Source: Rhodothermia bacterium (GTDB lineage: Bacteria > Bacteroidota > Rhodothermia > Rhodothermales > UBA2364). From it: 64,000 bases of DNA. The stretch covers positions 1-64,000 of the forward strand of contig JAFLBZ010000010.1 of the NCBI GenBank assembly GCA_017303715.1, written 5' to 3'. Below, in pieces: positions 9,662 through 18,433 of this stretch. Every line of letters starts with the position of its first letter. Position 1 is the stretch's first letter. The translations under genes were made by a program, and so were the position numbers. The notes beneath the pieces were generated by a model. That model was not told where the DNA came from, did no database searches, and was given only the letters and a program-made list of their open reading frames with translations.

Positions 9662-10099
9662 ATGAATGCAACTTATCCCACCATTGCCGAGCGCGAAGCT
9701 GAAGTAATTGCCGAATTTCAGTTGGCAGAGGGCGATTGGGAATTAGAAACAGAATTGTTAATGGATCAGGGTAGCCTCTTGGAACCTATGGATCCCGCCC
9801 TCAAAACCGAGGTCAACCGTGTTCATGGTTGCGTTTCTCAGGTTTGGCTCCACGCCAATTTGGAAAATGGACGAATACACCTATGGGCGGACTCGGACTC
9901 GCACCTCACAAAAGGCATTATTGCGCTGTTAATTCGTGTACTGAACTTCCAAAAACCAGCCGATATCGCACAAACAGAATTACGCTTTATCGAAAGCATT
10001 GGACTAAAGCACCTTTTAACCTCCCAAAGACAAGGAGGCTTGGCCGCAATGGTCAAGAAGCTTAAGCAGTACGCAGAAAGGTTTATCCAAAATACCTAA
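9662..10099 (+). CDS. sufE: Sulfur acceptor protein SufE
   Basis: SufE takes the persulfide sulfur from SufS, stimulates its turnover and passes the sulfur on to the SufBCD scaffold. The acceptor is Cys57 in VHGCVSQVW, the family signature. The 145-residue length and all-cytoplasmic character fit. It follows sufS directly, which supports the pairing. A later in-frame start is unlikely because the N-terminal helix (residues 5-30) belongs to the fold. Confidence 0.95.
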   Translation: MNATYPTIAEREAEVIAEFQLAEGDWELETELLMDQGSLLEPMDPALKTEVNRVHGCVSQVWLHANLENGRIHLWADSDSHLTKGIIALLIRVLNFQKPADIAQTELRFIESIGLKHLLTSQRQGGLAAMVKKLKQYAERFIQNT

Positions 10100-10131
10100 A
10101 AAACCTACCTAACCCCTAAATATTACATAGC

Positions 10132-10488
10132 ATGAGTGAATTATCGCGACACGAAACACCGACCTTTGTACCGGACGATTTTCCGGTTACCCAAGAACGG
10201 ATCATTGATGCCATACGGATGGTCTATGACCCCGAACTTCCGGTTAATGTGTATGACCTCGGTCTCATTTATGAGATTAATATTACTCCCCCCGACGAAG
10301 TACATATTGTAATGACCCTTACGACCCCTAATTGCCCTTCTGCACTCACCCTTCCGGGCGAAGTAGAAACAATGGTATGCTCGCTTCCAGAAGTAGGTAA
10401 ATGCACCTTAGAAGTCACCTTCGACCCTCCATATACCATGGACATGATGACAGATGCCGCAAAATTGGAAATGGGCTTGATGTATTAA
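10132..10488 (+). CDS. sufT: SUF-system Fe-S assembly protein, MIP18/DUF59 family
   Basis: A 118-residue single-domain MIP18-like protein (DUF59). Relatives named SufT/PaaD-like help mature Fe-S proteins. The conserved block DPELPVNVYDLGLIYEI (about residues 35-51) and a Cys in the TPNCPSA segment (about residue 68), the likely metal or thiol site, are present. It follows sufE by 32 bases and ends 43 bases before an unrecognised membrane protein, so it belongs to the suf run. The family is clear; its exact step in cluster delivery is known only by analogy. Confidence 0.88.
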   Translation: MSELSRHETPTFVPDDFPVTQERIIDAIRMVYDPELPVNVYDLGLIYEINITPPDEVHIVMTLTTPNCPSALTLPGEVETMVCSLPEVGKCTLEVTFDPPYTMDMMTDAAKLEMGLMY

Positions 10489-10531
10489 GGTAGTTTGATT
10501 AACTTAGCTGGAACTTCAGCCCAATGCCATT

Positions 10532-11854
10532 ATGCAAGAACAGAATACACCAAAAGATGAAGCACGTTCCTTCTGGGAAAATATGGGGATCTTTGACGAT
10601 TTGAATAAACCAAATCAGGATGATGAAGACCCAACGGAGCCAAGTCCGGACGATGCTCACAAAACTATAACGAACGACCAGAAGCAAACAGTAACCACAC
10701 CTGAAGCACCAAATGACGTGCTGACAAAGGCGCTCGAAGAAAATCCATCCCCAGCTTATATAGGCAAACCAAACACCGCATTTGACCACATAAAACACAT
10801 TATCTCCGACGAAAGGACGCATGACCTAAATAAATCTAATGAGAGCACTTATCAGACCTTTCCAGCATTACCTGCGTTAGTCAAAGAACAAGAATCTCAA
10901 GAAATGGAAACTGTACCAGAAGAAGTTGAAAACATTAACCCAAGGAAAGTAGGAAACAGAGAACACCCCATTTCCACACAAGTTAATAAAGCATCCTTAG
11001 TGAAACCTACCCCGCAAGTATCTCATATTCTACCCGGTAAAAATGCGGAATTTCGCTTTACGACCGGAAAGACCCCCATTTTGGTACGCATAGAAGGCCC
11101 TACTTCATTGCTAAATGGCTTAGAGGAGTCTGAAAATGAAGGTAAAAAACCCATTATAGCTTTAGGAGAACCTATCGCACAGCAACGGTCTGGTTTACAC
11201 CCACATCGTTTCTCGGAGGGCGCAGAAGAGAAAGAAAACCTTCTCAAGCCTCATACCACGAACATCGGTAAGCGTACACCTGTTCACCAAAGTAGCATGC
11301 GAGGTGCTGCCCTACCCAAGGCCATTACAGACATTCCAACACGTGCCGCTCCGCCAACTAAAAAAGACCTGAATCGCATTACAAAATGGAACGAAAAACC
11401 ATTGGTATTTTCTAGCGTCATTATGGGTGCTTTTATTGTTTTTTTTGGCATTATTGGGATATACCGAGCATTGCAGCCTGACTTTGAACCCATCAATTGG
11501 CAACAAATACGTTTATCCTTGTCTGGAGACGAAGCGGCTTTACAAGTAGAATCGGCAACTGAAAGTGCTCGCTATGTAGGTGGCGGTGGTGGGCGCTTCC
11601 CTACAAGAGGACAAGACTGGACGCCATCCGACTGGGCACGTTGTGGCTGTCCTGAGTGCACAAAAAACCTAAACCAATGGAAAGCTGTCCAAGCTTCGCT
11701 CAATGCTGGTAAGAAAACTGATTTACCCGATTCCAGCATTATTGTCACCCCCGGCGGTAAAATAGATCCCCTCGGAAGCGGAAGTAACGATCTTTATCGC
11801 GCACCACAAGGAGCCAATCAGACCGTAAGTCCAGGTGGTGCTATGATGTACTAA
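10532..11854 (+). CDS. Unrecognised single-pass membrane protein with a C-terminal CxCxxC motif
   Basis: Not recognised. This 440-residue protein has a long hydrophilic, acidic and Pro-rich N-terminal part (1-285) that looks disordered, and one clear transmembrane helix at about 291-311. The C-terminal part has a GGGGG run (350-354) and Cys371, Cys373 and Cys376 arranged as CGCPEC. Arg/Lys residues sit just before the helix, suggesting a cytoplasmic N-terminus and an external cysteine cluster. It begins 43 bases after sufT and ends at a strong terminator, so co-transcription with sufS-sufE-sufT is plausible. A metal- or redox-active role for the cysteines is only a guess. Confidence 0.75.
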   Translation: MQEQNTPKDEARSFWENMGIFDDLNKPNQDDEDPTEPSPDDAHKTITNDQKQTVTTPEAPNDVLTKALEENPSPAYIGKPNTAFDHIKHIISDERTHDLNKSNESTYQTFPALPALVKEQESQEMETVPEEVENINPRKVGNREHPISTQVNKASLVKPTPQVSHILPGKNAEFRFTTGKTPILVRIEGPTSLLNGLEESENEGKKPIIALGEPIAQQRSGLHPHRFSEGAEEKENLLKPHTTNIGKRTPVHQSSMRGAALPKAITDIPTRAAPPTKKDLNRITKWNEKPLVFSSVIMGAFIVFFGIIGIYRALQPDFEPINWQQIRLSLSGDEAALQVESATESARYVGGGGGRFPTRGQDWTPSDWARCGCPECTKNLNQWKAVQASLNAGKKTDLPDSSIIVTPGGKIDPLGSGSNDLYRAPQGANQTVSPGGAMMY

Positions 11855-11877
11855 AACATTTCTTTTATAATTTTTTG

Positions 11878-11906
11878 AGGGCTACTCACCATAGCCCTTT
11901 TCTTTT
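11878..11906 (+). terminator. Rho-independent terminator of the suf-run transcript
   Basis: AGGGCTA (11878-11884) and TAGCCCT (11892-11898) form a perfect 7-bp stem with a 7-base loop, followed by a T-rich tract (TTTTCTTTT). It lies 24 bases after the stop of the unknown membrane protein and closes that transcript before the threonine aldolase gene. Confidence 0.85.
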
Positions 11907-11917
11907 GTTCAGAAAAT

Positions 11918-12946
11918 ATGATCCACAAGATTGATCTTCGGAGCGATACCGTCACCAAACCCACTACGGCGATGCGAAACGCTATCATGGCGGCTTCGGT
12001 AGGAGATGACGTATTCGGAGAAGACCCAACGGCGATAAAATTACAAGAAACTGTGGCGGGGCTTTTAGGCAAAGAGGCCGCGCTTTTTGTCTCAAGCGGC
12101 GTCATGGGTAACCAGTTGGCGCTGAAGGTTCATACCCTGCCCGGCGACGAGGTGATCTGTGAAGAAGGTTGCCATATCGTCAATTATGAGTCGAGCGCGG
12201 GTGCTTTTTTATCTGGCCTTCAATTTCGTGCGCTTAAAGGTGAAAGAGGCATCTTAACTGCTCGTGACGTAGAGGCGGCCATTCGGTCTGGGGCTTATTG
12301 GGAACCCCAAAGTCGCATGATTGCTTTAGAAAATACCCACAACAAAGCGGGTGGCGTAGTTTTTCCGCAGCAACAAATTGAAGAGATTGCCCAAGTTGCT
12401 CATGCCCATAACTTGGCTTTTCACTTAGATGGGGCAAGGCTCTGGAATGCAAGTATCGCAACTGGACTTCCAGTTTCCGTATTGGCGGCTCCTTTCGATA
12501 CCATAAGTGTTTGTCTTTCTAAAGGTTTAGGTGCTCCAGTTGGGTCTCTTTTGGTGGGAACATACGAAAAGATCACCCTTGCCCGCCGGTTCCGTAAAAT
12601 GTGGGGCGGAGGCATGCGCCAAATTGGTTTTTTGGCCGCCGCAGGCTTATATGCCTTGGAACACCACCGAGAACGATTGGCCGAAGACCACCGGCTTGCC
12701 AAAAAACTCGCTTTCGGGATTGCTGAATTGGGCGTTTTTGACATCCTCCCAGAACAGACGGAAACCAATATCGTCATGTTTGGTACGAGACACCAATCTG
12801 CAAAAGAAGTTCTGGAACACTTGGCCAAAAATGGCGTCTTGATGGTCGCTTTTGGGCCAAATACCATCCGTGCAACAACTCATTTAGATATTTCAGAAGA
12901 AGAAATTGACAAAACACTAACAATCTTAAAGCGTATTTTCAAATAA
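11918..12946 (+). CDS. Low-specificity L-threonine aldolase family enzyme
   Basis: A fold-type I PLP enzyme that cleaves L-threonine or L-allo-threonine to glycine and acetaldehyde, or a related beta-hydroxy amino acid. The PLP lysine is Lys202 in [14 protein letters not shown]. The N-terminal [12 protein letters not shown] and the [11 protein letters not shown] segment are family hallmarks, and His/Asp at 169-171 (HLDG) contact the cofactor. At 342 residues it has the usual length. It starts 12 bases beyond the terminator tract, so its promoter must overlap the preceding gene or read-through must occur. It precedes lysA by 24 bases. Confidence 0.93.
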   Translation: MIHKIDLRSDTVTKPTTAMRNAIMAASVGDDVFGEDPTAIKLQETVAGLLGKEAALFVSSGVMGNQLALKVHTLPGDEVICEEGCHIVNYESSAGAFLSGLQFRALKGERGILTARDVEAAIRSGAYWEPQSRMIALENTHNKAGGVVFPQQQIEEIAQVAHAHNLAFHLDGARLWNASIATGLPVSVLAAPFDTISVCLSKGLGAPVGSLLVGTYEKITLARRFRKMWGGGMRQIGFLAAAGLYALEHHRERLAEDHRLAKKLAFGIAELGVFDILPEQTETNIVMFGTRHQSAKEVLEHLAKNGVLMVAFGPNTIRATTHLDISEEEIDKTLTILKRIFK

Positions 12947-12970
12947 TCCGAATTATTTTAGGCCAAAAAC

Positions 12971-14227
12971 ATGAAAGTTCCCTACCAGCCACAACTCTTA
13001 CGGGAAATTGCCAAACAAAATGGCACGCCCACCTACGTCTATTTCGAGGACATTATCCGAGATCGCTGTAGAAAACTAAAGGATAAAGTCTCTTTGTTGC
13101 CGAACAAATTGCTTTATGCCATGAAGGCAAATTACAATCCGGCCATCCTTAAAATTATTTGCGAAGAAGGCATTGGTATTGACGCCGTCTCAATAGGAGA
13201 ATTAGAATTGGCCAAACGGGTTGGGTTTGCACCAGAAGATGTCCTCTATTCCGCAAATAGCATAACCGATGAGGAAATGTACGTTGCTGCAGAATACGGC
13301 AGTCTGTTTAACATTGGCGAGCTATACCGTTTAGAGCGTTTTGGCAGCGCCTTCCCCGGATCAGATGTTTGTATCCGCCTCAACCCCCGTATTGGCGCAG
13401 GACATCATGAATACGTTGTAACCGCAGGCGAAAAATCCAAATTCGGAATCCCGATGGAGCATGTGACACACGTTTTAGAGATTGCAAACAAATACAACCT
13501 GAACATTATTGGAATCCACCAACACATCGGAAGCGGTATCCTCGACATTGCGGATCTGTGGTCTGCTGTAGAGGTGCTTTTAGAAGCCGCACCGCATTTT
13601 CAAGACCTCACCTTTATCAATTTTGGAGGCGGACTTGGCATTCCCTATCGTATTGGAGAAGCAAGTTTTGATTATGATGGCTTTCAGCAAGTTCTCATTC
13701 CTCGCATCAAAGAATGGGCAGAGAAGAACGGAAAACAACTCGCATTTTGGTTTGAACCCGGACGCTATTTTGTCGCCGAGTCTGGGGTTTTACTCACCGA
13801 AGTTACCATGCTGAAGAAAAATGGCATTGGTTCTAGAACTTTTGCAGGAACCAACTCTGGGCAAAACCACCTGATTCGCCCCATGTTTTATGATGCCTAT
13901 CACGAAATATTCAACCTTACCAACCCTACAGGCATATTGTATAATTATGACGTAACCGGAAATATCTGCGAATCCGGAGATCGGTTTGCGAAAGACCGCC
14001 CCATTCAGGAGATTCGGGTTAATGATATTCTTGCCATATTAGATGCGGGGGCCTATGGCTATGCCATGTCATCGTTGTACAATCTACGCCCTTTACCGGA
14101 AGAAGTCCTTGCCAAGAGCGATGGGAGAACGATTACCGTTCGCAAAAGGGTTTCACCTTCCGACTTGATCGAACAACTTATATCGGAAACAACCGATGAC
14201 GACACCCCTACAACGGCTCAACCCTAA
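12971..14227 (+). CDS. lysA: Diaminopimelate decarboxylase
   Basis: A fold-type III PLP enzyme that decarboxylates meso-diaminopimelate to L-lysine, the last step of lysine synthesis. The PLP lysine is Lys52 in LYAMKANYNP. HIGSG (185-189), the phosphate-binding GGGLG (219-223), EPGRY (262-266) and the catalytic Cys333 in NICESGD are all present. At 418 residues it has normal size. It follows the threonine aldolase gene closely, so an amino-acid metabolism pair is likely. Confidence 0.95.
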   Translation: MKVPYQPQLLREIAKQNGTPTYVYFEDIIRDRCRKLKDKVSLLPNKLLYAMKANYNPAILKIICEEGIGIDAVSIGELELAKRVGFAPEDVLYSANSITDEEMYVAAEYGSLFNIGELYRLERFGSAFPGSDVCIRLNPRIGAGHHEYVVTAGEKSKFGIPMEHVTHVLEIANKYNLNIIGIHQHIGSGILDIADLWSAVEVLLEAAPHFQDLTFINFGGGLGIPYRIGEASFDYDGFQQVLIPRIKEWAEKNGKQLAFWFEPGRYFVAESGVLLTEVTMLKKNGIGSRTFAGTNSGQNHLIRPMFYDAYHEIFNLTNPTGILYNYDVTGNICESGDRFAKDRPIQEIRVNDILAILDAGAYGYAMSSLYNLRPLPEEVLAKSDGRTITVRKRVSPSDLIEQLISETTDDDTPTTAQP

Positions 14228-14302
14228 AAAACAACCATTCGATTGGAAATAGGGAAACCAAGACCCAACTGAATCACTTTAGAAGGTTTTAACGCAATAC
14301 AC

Positions 14303-14839
14303 ATGGATCAATACAAAGCATATTCGCTCGCGAACCCCTCTCCGGCCAACGTTTTTTGGCTGGGGAATTGGGCGTTTATGCTTCGGTTTTTCCTCTTTAC
14401 GGCCTTTATAACGTGGGGAACAGCCTATTTGGGTTTACCAACACCGCTTGCCCTAATCGGCTTTTTTGTGGTCATTGGTCTCCAGTTCTACGTTTGTGCC
14501 CAACGTTACAAAGCCATTTTATCTCATATCTGCATCGTAAAAATTTCGGATAGGCGGCTCATGCTCACCAACTATCAACAACAAACGCAGGTTTGGGATT
14601 TTATCAAGGTTACGTATCTGGAACTCCAAGATGCGGGGGTCATGATTCATACTTCCCACTCAAATCAGTTTGTTATCAGTAAATACTTCCCTGAATTTGG
14701 TGTATTGAGTGAGCATTTATTAGACCTTGCATCGTTTTATGATATACCTGTTTATTGCACAGGACATGCTTGGACGTCCAAACACCGCCATCACCTCTAT
14801 CCCTCCGTCAATGAATCCACCAATGTGGTGACAATGTGA
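14303..14839 (+). CDS. Small membrane protein with two N-terminal helices
   Basis: Not recognised by name. The 178-residue product has two adjacent transmembrane helices (about 24-42 and 46-65) and then a soluble C-terminal domain of about 110 residues with alternating beta strands. This is the layout of YcxB-like or PH-like membrane proteins. No catalytic motif is visible. It starts 75 bases after lysA and has no Shine-Dalgarno sequence. A function cannot be assigned. Confidence 0.7.
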   Translation: MDQYKAYSLANPSPANVFWLGNWAFMLRFFLFTAFITWGTAYLGLPTPLALIGFFVVIGLQFYVCAQRYKAILSHICIVKISDRRLMLTNYQQQTQVWDFIKVTYLELQDAGVMIHTSHSNQFVISKYFPEFGVLSEHLLDLASFYDIPVYCTGHAWTSKHRHHLYPSVNESTNVVTM

Positions 14840-14933
14840 TCTCAAAGCTTTTAGGCATTTTAATCAGAGGTCTTCAATTTGTCCTATTGAGCCTTCGTAG
14901 TTTCTTCAGCCAATAATCCGTATAAAGCTGGTT

Positions 14934-14962
14934 TTGATTATTTTGTGGTTTTGGCGTATCTT
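14934..14962 (+). promoter_or_regulatory. Sigma70-like promoter of the SAM hydroxide adenosyltransferase gene
   Basis: TTGATT (14934-14939) and TATCTT (14957-14962) are separated by exactly 17 bases, and the gene starts 29 bases after the -10 element. The region between lysA's membrane-protein neighbour and this gene is otherwise empty. Confidence 0.5.
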
Positions 14963-14991
14963 TCACCAACCTTATCTGCTTCCGCAAAAAG

Positions 14992-15819
14992 ATGCCAATA
15001 ATTACCTTAACCACCGACTATGGCACTCGCGATCCCTATGTCGCAGCGTTGAAAGGCGTACTTGTCTCTACATCGCCGAATGCCCATATCCATGATTTAT
15101 CCCATGAAATCTCGCCGCAAGATTTGATGGAAGCAGCTTTTTTTTTAAGAAATGCCTATCCTTATTTTCCAGAAGGCTCCATACATATGGTGGTGGTTGA
15201 CCCCGGAGTAGGAACCAAACGTAAAGCTGTTGCATTTCGGGCAAATGGACATTTTTTCATTGGTCCAGATAATGGCATTTTTTCATTGATGTTGGATGGT
15301 GTTGTACCAGAGGAATTGGTGGAATTGGATCGCTCAGAATTTTGGCGAACCGAACAACCTGCAAACACCTTTCATGGGCGCGATATTTTTGCATCGGTGG
15401 CTGCACACCTCGCAAATGGAACCGATTTAGCGTGCTTAGGAACGGCGTTAAATGCTTTAAAACCCTTGTATTGGGCGCTCCCCATTGCCGACCAACAAGG
15501 GATCCGCGGCTGGGTTACGCATATAGACCGCTATGGGAACTGCATTAGCAACATCCACAAAAGTATCTATTTGCAACATCATGAAAACCGGAAACCGAAA
15601 TGCTATGTGGGTTCAGCAATTATTAGTGGATTAAAAAATACCTATGGCGAGGTGGACTCTGGTGATATGCTCACGTTGTTCGGTAGCCACGACTTCTTAG
15701 AAATTGCCATTAATGAAGGTAGGGCATCCGATTTGCTTGGAATTATCAAAGGTACACCAATTTCAATGGTGTTTGTAGAACAGAAAAAGGCCCTTACGGA
15801 GCTTGAAATGGTAGGCTGA
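14992..15819 (+). CDS. S-adenosyl-L-methionine hydroxide adenosyltransferase (DUF62 family)
   Basis: A member of the fluorinase/chlorinase-like superfamily. Characterised bacterial and archaeal DUF62 proteins hydrolyse SAM to adenosine and methionine using a water activated by an Asp-Arg-His set. Visible signatures are TLTTDYGTRDPYV at the N-terminus, VVVDPGVGT near 66-74, GPDNG near 89-93 and HGRDIF near 125-130. The length of 275 residues, without the extra loop typical of true fluorinases, supports the hydrolase reading. It is cytoplasmic and sits 2 bases before an anti-sigma-like membrane protein gene. Confidence 0.9.
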   Translation: MPIITLTTDYGTRDPYVAALKGVLVSTSPNAHIHDLSHEISPQDLMEAAFFLRNAYPYFPEGSIHMVVVDPGVGTKRKAVAFRANGHFFIGPDNGIFSLMLDGVVPEELVELDRSEFWRTEQPANTFHGRDIFASVAAHLANGTDLACLGTALNALKPLYWALPIADQQGIRGWVTHIDRYGNCISNIHKSIYLQHHENRKPKCYVGSAIISGLKNTYGEVDSGDMLTLFGSHDFLEIAINEGRASDLLGIIKGTPISMVFVEQKKALTELEMVG

Positions 15820-15821
15820 TT

Positions 15822-16772
15822 ATGGCGGTAGCACAAGACGAAAAAAGCATCTTTACGCAAATCATGACCACCGATCAAGAAATCGGCTATCGTTTTGGGG
15901 AATACCTGAACACCTTGCGGCTAAGTACAGACCGCGTGGAGAGGTACCGCCAAATGATGCAGGCATGGGTTAAATTTACACACGATCACCAACTCCCCAA
16001 TGAACGGTTATGGACGGCAAGGTTAACGGCTTTTTACCACCACTTGGGCTTCTCTACTCAAGAAATGGCAGATTGCTTGAATGTAAAAGAAGCTACAATC
16101 TTGCGCTTTTTGGAAGAGTTTCCGCCTACAGCATTGCCTAAGACCTCGCCTACACAAGACGAATTGCACGATACGCCAAGTTTGCTCACCTGGAATGGCA
16201 CACCCATCATCCAAAAGCAGAAAAAACAAAGCTTAAGGAAATTCCTGAATGCCTTTCTTTTGATACTCATTGCTACCTCTTTTGCCGTAGCTATTCATTT
16301 CTTGTTTGGTAAGCAGCCAAATGAACAACATTTTATTCAACAAATTGCACTGGCAACCCCCAAAACACTCCTCAAAAGTGGCTCGCCTGAAGAAATCGAG
16401 ACCATGCTCCAACGCAAATTCAACCACACTGCCGATATTCCGTTGCTCATGGGCGAAGCAGAGCTTGGACTTGGCCAAACCTTTTTGCAAGGAGTCTCCG
16501 CACCAATGGCAACTTTCCTTATTGGTCAGAACGAGACCACGCGCATTAAAGTAATCACGCTGGGCTATCAGCAGTTGGACAAAATCAAGGAGACGGGCCT
16601 GAGTGAAAATGTACTTTCTGGTCTATCTGGAAGCGAGGGGCAGCCCATGTTACTGGATCGGCAATGGGGGGAACACAGTTGTATCATTTGGCGGTGGCGG
16701 GACGACCTATATTTCGCTTTTGTGCCGAACCAGCAAGTTAAGCCTTTCATCAATAAGCTAAGCCGATTTTAG
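15822..16772 (+). CDS. Single-pass membrane protein, anti-sigma-factor-like
   Basis: The 316-residue product has a helical, cytoplasmic N-terminal region (1-145) with a possible helix-turn-helix-like segment near 75-92. A single transmembrane helix lies at about 143-163. The C-terminal domain of about 150 residues ends in the pattern LLDRQWGEHSCIIWRWRDDLYFAFV. That tail resembles the end of zinc-finger-less anti-sigma/transmembrane regulator proteins, where a surface-exposed domain senses the envelope. It starts 2 bases after the DUF62 stop, so the two are translationally coupled. No sigma factor gene is nearby, so the role is inferred from general architecture only. Confidence 0.6.
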   Translation: MAVAQDEKSIFTQIMTTDQEIGYRFGEYLNTLRLSTDRVERYRQMMQAWVKFTHDHQLPNERLWTARLTAFYHHLGFSTQEMADCLNVKEATILRFLEEFPPTALPKTSPTQDELHDTPSLLTWNGTPIIQKQKKQSLRKFLNAFLLILIATSFAVAIHFLFGKQPNEQHFIQQIALATPKTLLKSGSPEEIETMLQRKFNHTADIPLLMGEAELGLGQTFLQGVSAPMATFLIGQNETTRIKVITLGYQQLDKIKETGLSENVLSGLSGSEGQPMLLDRQWGEHSCIIWRWRDDLYFAFVPNQQVKPFINKLSRF

Positions 16773-17000
16773 AGATTGGCTTTTCCAAACATGGGCTATT
16801 AACTACAAATTATTTTTATAAAATAAATTAAATTCATAAAATTAGCCTGCTTCTCCTCTGAAATTCCGCTTTCCATAGGCTCAAGCACCGGATCTGGAAT
16901 TTCTCACCCTTAGGAACCAAATCGCGATTATAAAACAACCCAAACTTTAACTTTTCTTTTCAACCTAGACACCTCTGATGATTAACCCCTGCCTGACATC

Positions 17001-18329
17001 TTATTCAGAAAAAGGGATTTGGATTCTAAACGTAGTTCCTTCACCGAGTTTAGAGGCTTGTACCCAAATTTTGCCCCTATGGTTTTCGGAAATGATTCGC
17101 CGTGCCAAGCTCAAGCCTAAACCCCAGCCCCTTTTTTTGGTGCTAAATCCGGGTTCAAAAATGCGTTGTTGTGTTCTCCTGTCCATACCTTTGCCATTGT
17201 CCGTAATCTCTAATAGAATATTTTTGGCTTGTTTCTTGGCAACTACACGGATAAACCCCTTGTCCTTATCCATTGCATCCATCGCATTTTTGATGAGGTT
17301 TTCCAATACCCATTCAAACAATTCTGGTGCGAGAGGCGCGCGTAAATCGTCCGGAACGTCCACTTCCAACCGGATATGCCTTTTACCTTGTTGCGGGATT
17401 CGTCGTCGCATATAATCCGTCACTCCGATGACCACTGGGGCAAGATTTGCGGGTGTAAGTTGAACAGAAGAACCAATTTTGGAAAACCGATTGGCCACCC
17501 GTTCCAAACGATGGATGTCTTTTTCCAATTCACCGGCCAATTCTTGTTCGGTTTCTGGAGACAATTCGCCCGATTTCATCAATTCCACCCACCCCATCAA
17601 ACTTGTGGTGGGCGTCCCCAATTGGTGTGCAGCTTCTTTCGCCATCCCTACCCACATTTTGCTCTGCTCGCTTCGCCGGAGGTGGGAAAGGCCAAAATAC
17701 CCGACCAAGAAAAATAACATAACGAACGCGAGTTGGATATAAGGAAACCATCGCAACTCGCCAATAACCGATGACTCTCCGTAATGTATATATTGCTTCA
17801 GCGTTCCAAAACCCTCCACAGAGATATTCACCTCAATTGGTTTAAAACGGCCATCCAGATTTTTAATTTCGTATCGTAGCTTTTCTTGTATTTGCGCTGT
17901 AGAAAGGCCAGATGAGTCCAGTTTTACATTTGCGTAATGACTGATAAATTGCATGGATTCGTCCGAGACAATGGCTGGAACGGTCTTACTGCTATACTCC
18001 CAAACCCTGCGCATGTAAGCAAGTGGTTCATCGGGAGGCATGGTCATACTCCAATCCAAAGCCTCTGTAAAGGCGTTCTTTTGTTCTTCCCTTAATTCAT
18101 TTTGTGAGGCAACCCATGTTTTAAGCGCTTCAAGTTGTTCGAGATGTGGGTTAAAGTAGGGCTGGGCGGTTTGAGCCAAAGCTTCCGCACCGAGTGTCAA
18201 GTTCCGAACTTCCCGCTCCTGTAATTGGTTTGCAAGCCGATTGGTATAATACAAAGAAGCTACGGAGATGAAGAGTGCTAATACGGTAAGCAAAGCGCGT
18301 AATTTTACCGAGAAAGAATAGGTTTTCAA
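17001..18329 (-). CDS. Membrane-bound sensor histidine kinase
   Basis: Two transmembrane helices (about 9-28 and 195-217) enclose an extracytoplasmic sensor region of about 165 residues with no recognised fold. The phosphoacceptor is His235 in AKEAAHQLGTPT. The ATPase domain has an N box in NLIKNAMDAM, G1 DNGKGMD and G2 GWGLGLSLA. No HAMP domain is apparent. The only start that keeps the first membrane helix is a TTG; an in-frame stop lies five codons upstream and the next ATG is deep in the sensor region. No response regulator is adjacent, so it is an orphan kinase here. It lies downstream of purA, past the purA terminator. Confidence 0.88.
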   Translation of the reverse strand: MKTYSFSVKLRALLTVLALFISVASLYYTNRLANQLQEREVRNLTLGAEALAQTAQPYFNPHLEQLEALKTWVASQNELREEQKNAFTEALDWSMTMPPDEPLAYMRRVWEYSSKTVPAIVSDESMQFISHYANVKLDSSGLSTAQIQEKLRYEIKNLDGRFKPIEVNISVEGFGTLKQYIHYGESSVIGELRWFPYIQLAFVMLFFLVGYFGLSHLRRSEQSKMWVGMAKEAAHQLGTPTTSLMGWVELMKSGELSPETEQELAGELEKDIHRLERVANRFSKIGSSVQLTPANLAPVVIGVTDYMRRRIPQQGKRHIRLEVDVPDDLRAPLAPELFEWVLENLIKNAMDAMDKDKGFIRVVAKKQAKNILLEITDNGKGMDRRTQQRIFEPGFSTKKRGWGLGLSLARRIISENHRGKIWVQASKLGEGTTFRIQIPFSE

Positions 18330-18375
18330 GGTCTTGAGGTCTTATTGACAAAGGAAAAAAAATACGTCCTTTTCT

Positions 18376-18413
18376 AAAAAATAAAAAGGATGTCTGTATG
18401 ATGGACATCCTTT
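18376..18413 (-). terminator. Rho-independent terminator of purA
   Basis: AAAGGATGTC (18385-18394) pairs perfectly with GACATCCTTT (18404-18413) around a 9-base loop. On the minus strand a T-rich tract follows (A runs at 18376-18387). It lies 20 bases after the purA stop. Confidence 0.9.
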
Positions 18414-18433
18414 GTTGCATGATCTGCCCAAAA

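Noticed and set aside
14992-15819. True fluorinase or chlorinase
   Set aside because: The length lacks the additional loop of fluorinases and the motif set fits the hydroxide-adding DUF62 group.
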